Assembly (NCBI GenBank): GCA_004297235.1 | Contig: SCUR01000527.1 | Span: 1 to 9,088, forward strand | From: Candidatus Manganitrophaceae bacterium | Lineage (GTDB): Bacteria; Nitrospirota; Nitrospiria; SBBL01; Manganitrophaceae | Direction: 5' to 3' | Length of the DNA stretch: 9,088 nucleotides | Shown here: in pieces, positions 6,572-9,088 of the stretch | Numbering within the stretch: the stretch's first letter is position 1 | How the letters are laid out: every line of letters starts with the position of its first letter | Translations under genes and position numbers: made by a program | The notes under the pieces: model-generated | Told to the model about the DNA's origin: nothing | The model's input: the letters and a program-made list of their open reading frames with translations, nothing else | Databases searched by the model: none

Positions 6572-8548
6572 TAACGCATTCTTGCTCTGATCGTCCTGCT
6601 CTCGACCCAGGTAAACCTCAATCACCCGCGGATCGTTCTGGACCTGCGCCATCGGCCCCTCGCAGAGGACCGTCCCCTCATGAAGGACCGTCACCTTTTT
6701 CGCGAAGTGGCGAACAAACTCCATGTCATGCTCGATCACCAAGACCGAATGCTCTTTCGCAATCCCCTCCAAAAGAAGACCCGTCTCCTCCCGCTCCTTC
6801 CCCGTCATCCCCGCCACCGGCTCATCGATCAAAAGAAGCTTCGGCTCCTGCGCCATCACCATCCCGATCTCCAGCCACTGTCGTTGGCCGTGGGCCAACG
6901 TTCCGGCAAAACGATCGGCATGCTCCGTCAGCCCGATCCATCCGAGAATCGCTTCAATCCGCTCCCGGTCCTCCCTCTTTCGACGTCCGAAGAGGGAGGG
7001 GAAGACCCCTTTCTTCCCCCGGAGCGCCAGGGTGAGGTTATCGAAGACGGTGTGATGCGGAAAGGCGGTCGGCGTCTGGAATTTCCGTCCGATCCCGCCG
7101 GTTGCGATCTGGTGCTCCCGCAGGGGGAGAAGATCGGTCCCCTCTTCGAAAATAACCCGGCCCTTGACCGGTTTGACCTTTCCGGAGATTACATCCAGAA
7201 GGGTCGTCTTGCCGGCCCCGTTCGGACCGATGACGAACCGCAGCTCCCCCTGCGCCATGAAAAAATTGAGATCACGCAGGGCGAGGAACCCTTCGAAGCT
7301 GACGGTGACCCCCTCCAAATAGATGATCGTCTCGCTCGGCTTAGCAATTGCCGGCTTTCCGGTTTCTATTACCACTACCGGGTCGCTCGCCCCATTCTGG
7401 GAGCCGCTTTCTTTCCGGTCGATCGCGACCGAAACATCCGACCGCGGGCTTGACGACGTTAGCTTTCCGAAGCGCCGCTGCAGCCAGCGGCGGCCCTGTT
7501 CCGGAAGTGCCACCAGCCCGTTCGGGAAAAAGAGAACCCCGCCGACGAAGAGGCCGCCGAGGAGAAAGGGCCAGAGCTGCGGAACCTTGGTTGTCAGATA
7601 GGTCCGAAGGCCGTTGACGACCACTGCGCCGAGCGCCGCGCCGATTAAGGTGCCCCGTCCGCCGAGCGCCACCCAGACGACCACCTCGAGCGACGGAAGG
7701 ACCCCCATCTGGCTCGGCGTGATGATTCCGACCTGCGGAACGTAGAGGGCCCCCGCCACCCCGGCCAACAGGGCGGAGATGGAAAAAACAAAGACCTTAA
7801 ACCCGGTGGTCGAGAAGCCGCAGAAGCGGAGGCGGTGCTCATTGTCTCGAACGGCGCGGAGAACCTTTCCCAGCTTCGAGGTGACGATCGATCGGCAGAG
7901 AAGAAACGCCCCGATCAGAAACAAGACCGTTACGATGTACAAGCCCCGCTGCGTCGACGGGCTGTTGAGGGAGAAGCCGAGGAGGGTTTTGAAATCGGTC
8001 AGACCGTTCGTCCCGCCGAGGTTCATCTCATTTCGGTTGAAGAGCAACCAGGCGGCAAAGGCGAGCGCCTGGGTGAGGATGGAGACATAAACCCCCTTGA
8101 TCCGGCTCCGGAAGGTGAGATAGCCGAACGCCGCCGCGAAGAGGGTCGGGATAAGGATCACCCCCAACACCGCGAAGCCGAAGTGATCAAACGGCTTCCA
8201 GAACCAGGGGAGGCCTTTCACCTGATTCCAGACCATAAAATCGGGGATCGCCTCGCCGTACTTGCTCTGCGCGGCGCCGATCTCCAGCATCAGATACATC
8301 CCGATGGCGTATCCACCCAGGCCGAAGAAAACCGCCTGGCAGAGGCTCAAGATCCCGGCATAGCCCCAGAGAAGATCAAGCCCGATCGCCAGGATTGCGA
8401 GCGAGAGATACTTCCCCAGAAGACCGAGATAAAAATCGGGAAGATGGAGCGGGGAGCCGGATGGAAGCAGGTTGAGGATAGGGAGGACAACCCCCAACAC
8501 CACAGCGACGATTCCTAATCCGATGTCTCCTTTACGGAAATCGATCAC
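6551..8548 (-). CDS. Fused urea ABC transporter permease-ATPase (UrtC-UrtD)
   Basis: One 665-codon frame joins two transporter parts that are normally separate. Residues 1-360 are a LivM-type UrtC permease with about eight to ten membrane segments. They include GLDLLWGYAGILSLCQAVFF (56-75), GGYAIGMYLM (78-87), NEMNLGGTNGLTDFK (173-187) and RAVRDNEHRLRFCG (231-244). Residues about 361-405 are a Ser/Pro/charged linker. Residues 406-650 are the UrtD ATPase: Walker A GPNGAGKT (441-448), Q-loop at FQTPTAF, signature LAHGQRQWLEIGM (551-563), Walker B LLLIDEP (571-577) followed by VAGMT, and H-switch H607. The LAHGQ/LSHGQ signature with QWLEIGM is typical of UrtD. The start is GTG at 8548, with AAAGG eight bases upstream. 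No stop or frameshift lies in the linker, and the only in-frame GTG there (codon 392) has no ribosome binding site, so this looks like a true fusion. The ATPase portion is about 6551-7333. Confidence 0.95.
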   Translation of the reverse strand: MIDFRKGDIGLGIVAVVLGVVLPILNLLPSGSPLHLPDFYLGLLGKYLSLAILAIGLDLLWGYAGILSLCQAVFFGLGGYAIGMYLMLEIGAAQSKYGEAIPDFMVWNQVKGLPWFWKPFDHFGFAVLGVILIPTLFAAAFGYLTFRSRIKGVYVSILTQALAFAAWLLFNRNEMNLGGTNGLTDFKTLLGFSLNSPSTQRGLYIVTVLFLIGAFLLCRSIVTSKLGKVLRAVRDNEHRLRFCGFSTTGFKVFVFSISALLAGVAGALYVPQVGIITPSQMGVLPSLEVVVWVALGGRGTLIGAALGAVVVNGLRTYLTTKVPQLWPFLLGGLFVGGVLFFPNGLVALPEQGRRWLQRRFGKLTSSSPRSDVSVAIDRKESGSQNGASDPVVVIETGKPAIAKPSETIIYLEGVTVSFEGFLALRDLNFFMAQGELRFVIGPNGAGKTTLLDVISGKVKPVKGRVIFEEGTDLLPLREHQIATGGIGRKFQTPTAFPHHTVFDNLTLALRGKKGVFPSLFGRRKREDRERIEAILGWIGLTEHADRFAGTLAHGQRQWLEIGMVMAQEPKLLLIDEPVAGMTGKEREETGLLLEGIAKEHSVLVIEHDMEFVRHFAKKVTVLHEGTVLCEGPMAQVQNDPRVIEVYLGREQDDQSKNALGVRSKE

Positions 8549-8605
8549 ACAACTGACCTTTCGCCATAGATAGTGTTTATCTCTATCATAAGAAACATTC
8601 CTCCC

Positions 8606-8773
8606 CTTTGCCCCATGGTCTATTTATATGTAGCGCCGGCGTTCGAAGAAGTCGGTTGACTTTGGCGTCTCCACACACGGGAATGCCTTGCCCCACGTCT
8701 ATTTGTATGTGGGGCCGGCGCTGGGAGAAGACGGTTGATTCTAGATCTTCGCCTTCGGTGCGCCTTGCCCCAC
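8606..8773 (-). repeat. Diverged 77-80 bp direct repeat in the urtB-urtCD gap
   Basis: On the minus strand two tandem units (8773-8697 and 8696-8617) each begin GTGGGGCAAGGC. They share TCAACCGnCTTCT in the middle, a CGCCGGC block, and end near ACATAnAAATAGAC. A truncated third start (ATGGGGCAAAG, 8616-8606) follows. Unit lengths are 77 and 80 bp. A perfect 7-bp inverted repeat (8690-8696 with 8709-8715, GCCCCAC/GTGGGGC) spans the junction. The middle of each unit is diverged. It resembles an intergenic dispersed repeat; it is not a recognised IS end or CRISPR. With its flanks it fills the 228 bp between urtB and urtCD, which otherwise hold no gene. Confidence 0.72.
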
Positions 8774-8776
8774 ACC

Positions 8777-9088
8777 CTACGCCGACTCGGCCGCCCTTCC
8801 CTTCGCGGGGAAGAGGCCCGACGGTTTTCGTTGGAGAAAAAGAATAATCGCCGCCAGGATAAAAATCTTGGCGTAGATCGCCCCGCCGGTTCCGCCGATC
8901 AGCGGCTCCAAAATTTTGTTCAGCATCCCGATCCCGAGCGCCGAGACGATCGTCCCGGCGAGCTTGCCGACCCCGCCGACAACGACCACCATGAAAGAGT
9001 CGACGATGTAGGTCTTCCCCATTTCCGGGTCGACATTTCCGACCAGGCTCAACGCGCATCCCGCGAGGCCCGCCAGACCCGCTCCCAG
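8777..9088 (-). CDS. urtB: Urea ABC transporter permease UrtB, C-terminal part
   Basis: This is the C-terminal 103 residues of the LivH-type permease that pairs with UrtC to form the urea channel in the inner membrane. The gene runs off the right edge of the window, so its start is not visible. The frame is open to base 9088; a TTG inside it (9052) is not the start, because the upstream codons encode a conserved LGAGLAGLAG stretch. Identifying motifs are VGNVDPEMGKTYIVDSFMVV followed by VGGVGKLAGT, then LNKILEP, and a final hydrophobic segment ending LFLQRKPSGLFPAKGR, all typical of UrtB C-termini. The TAG is at 8777-8779. It heads the operon as seen here; urtA would be expected just upstream, outside the window. 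Confidence 0.94.
   Translation of the reverse strand: MGAGLAGLAGCALSLVGNVDPEMGKTYIVDSFMVVVVGGVGKLAGTIVSALGIGMLNKILEPLIGGTGGAIYAKIFILAAIILFLQRKPSGLFPAKGRAAESA

Noticed and set aside
8549..8600. Possible promoter (TATGAT on the minus strand, about 8586-8591) before urtCD
   Set aside because: There is an AT-rich patch with a -10-like hexamer but no convincing -35 element at 16-18 bp spacing, so it was not annotated.
8690..8773. CRISPR-like appearance of the repeats in the urtB-urtCD gap
   Set aside because: There are only about two units, the similarity extends through much of each unit rather than being confined to short identical repeats with unique spacers, and no cas gene is nearby.
8586..9059. 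Minus-strand open frame of 157 codons covering the urtB end and the repeat block
   Set aside because: It overlaps the real urtB frame out of phase, and the rest is a translation of the 80-bp repeat units. No independent gene is supported.

Overview
The window comes from a bacterium of fairly high GC content. It carries most of a urea uptake and urea hydrolysis operon on the minus strand (about 1913-9088) and the 3' part of one unrelated, unrecognised gene on the plus strand (1-1854). Nothing here fixes the taxon. A tightly linked urt-ure cluster with no ureE is something I associate with nitrifier-type bacteria such as Nitrospirota and with cyanobacteria, but this is only a weak guess.

Minus strand, in transcription order: the 3' end of urtB (urea permease, cut by the window edge); a 228-bp gap holding two diverged copies of a 77-80 bp direct repeat; one long gene in which the second permease UrtC and the ATPase UrtD are fused in one polypeptide; urtE (second ATPase); a 78-bp gap with two hairpins; ureA, ureB and ureC (the three structural subunits of nickel urease); a short gap with a perfect 8-bp inverted repeat; ureF; and ureG. 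Spacing is otherwise tight: 4 nt from urtCD to urtE, 22 nt from ureA to ureB, a 4-nt ATGA overlap of ureB and ureC, and 24 nt from ureF to ureG. This points to one co-transcribed unit. Neither ureE (nickel metallochaperone) nor ureD/ureH (essential scaffold) is present, and urtA (the binding protein) would lie beyond the right edge.

Together the genes import scarce urea by ATP-driven transport and split it to ammonia and carbamate, which decays to ammonia and CO2, in the cytoplasm. UreF and UreG load nickel into the UreC active site. All nickel ligands, the carbamylated lysine and the catalytic histidine are present in UreC, so the enzyme looks functional.

Plus strand: a 617-codon open frame, open at the left edge, encodes a Gly/Thr/Asn/Tyr-rich, probably extracellular protein with an internal repeat and three cysteine pairs. 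It converges with ureG, and a strong hairpin plus T-run terminator lies between the two stop codons.

The most unusual points are the UrtC-UrtD fusion with its roughly 45-residue linker, the repeat block that splits urtB from urtCD, the hairpins between operon segments, and the unrecognised surface-type protein.
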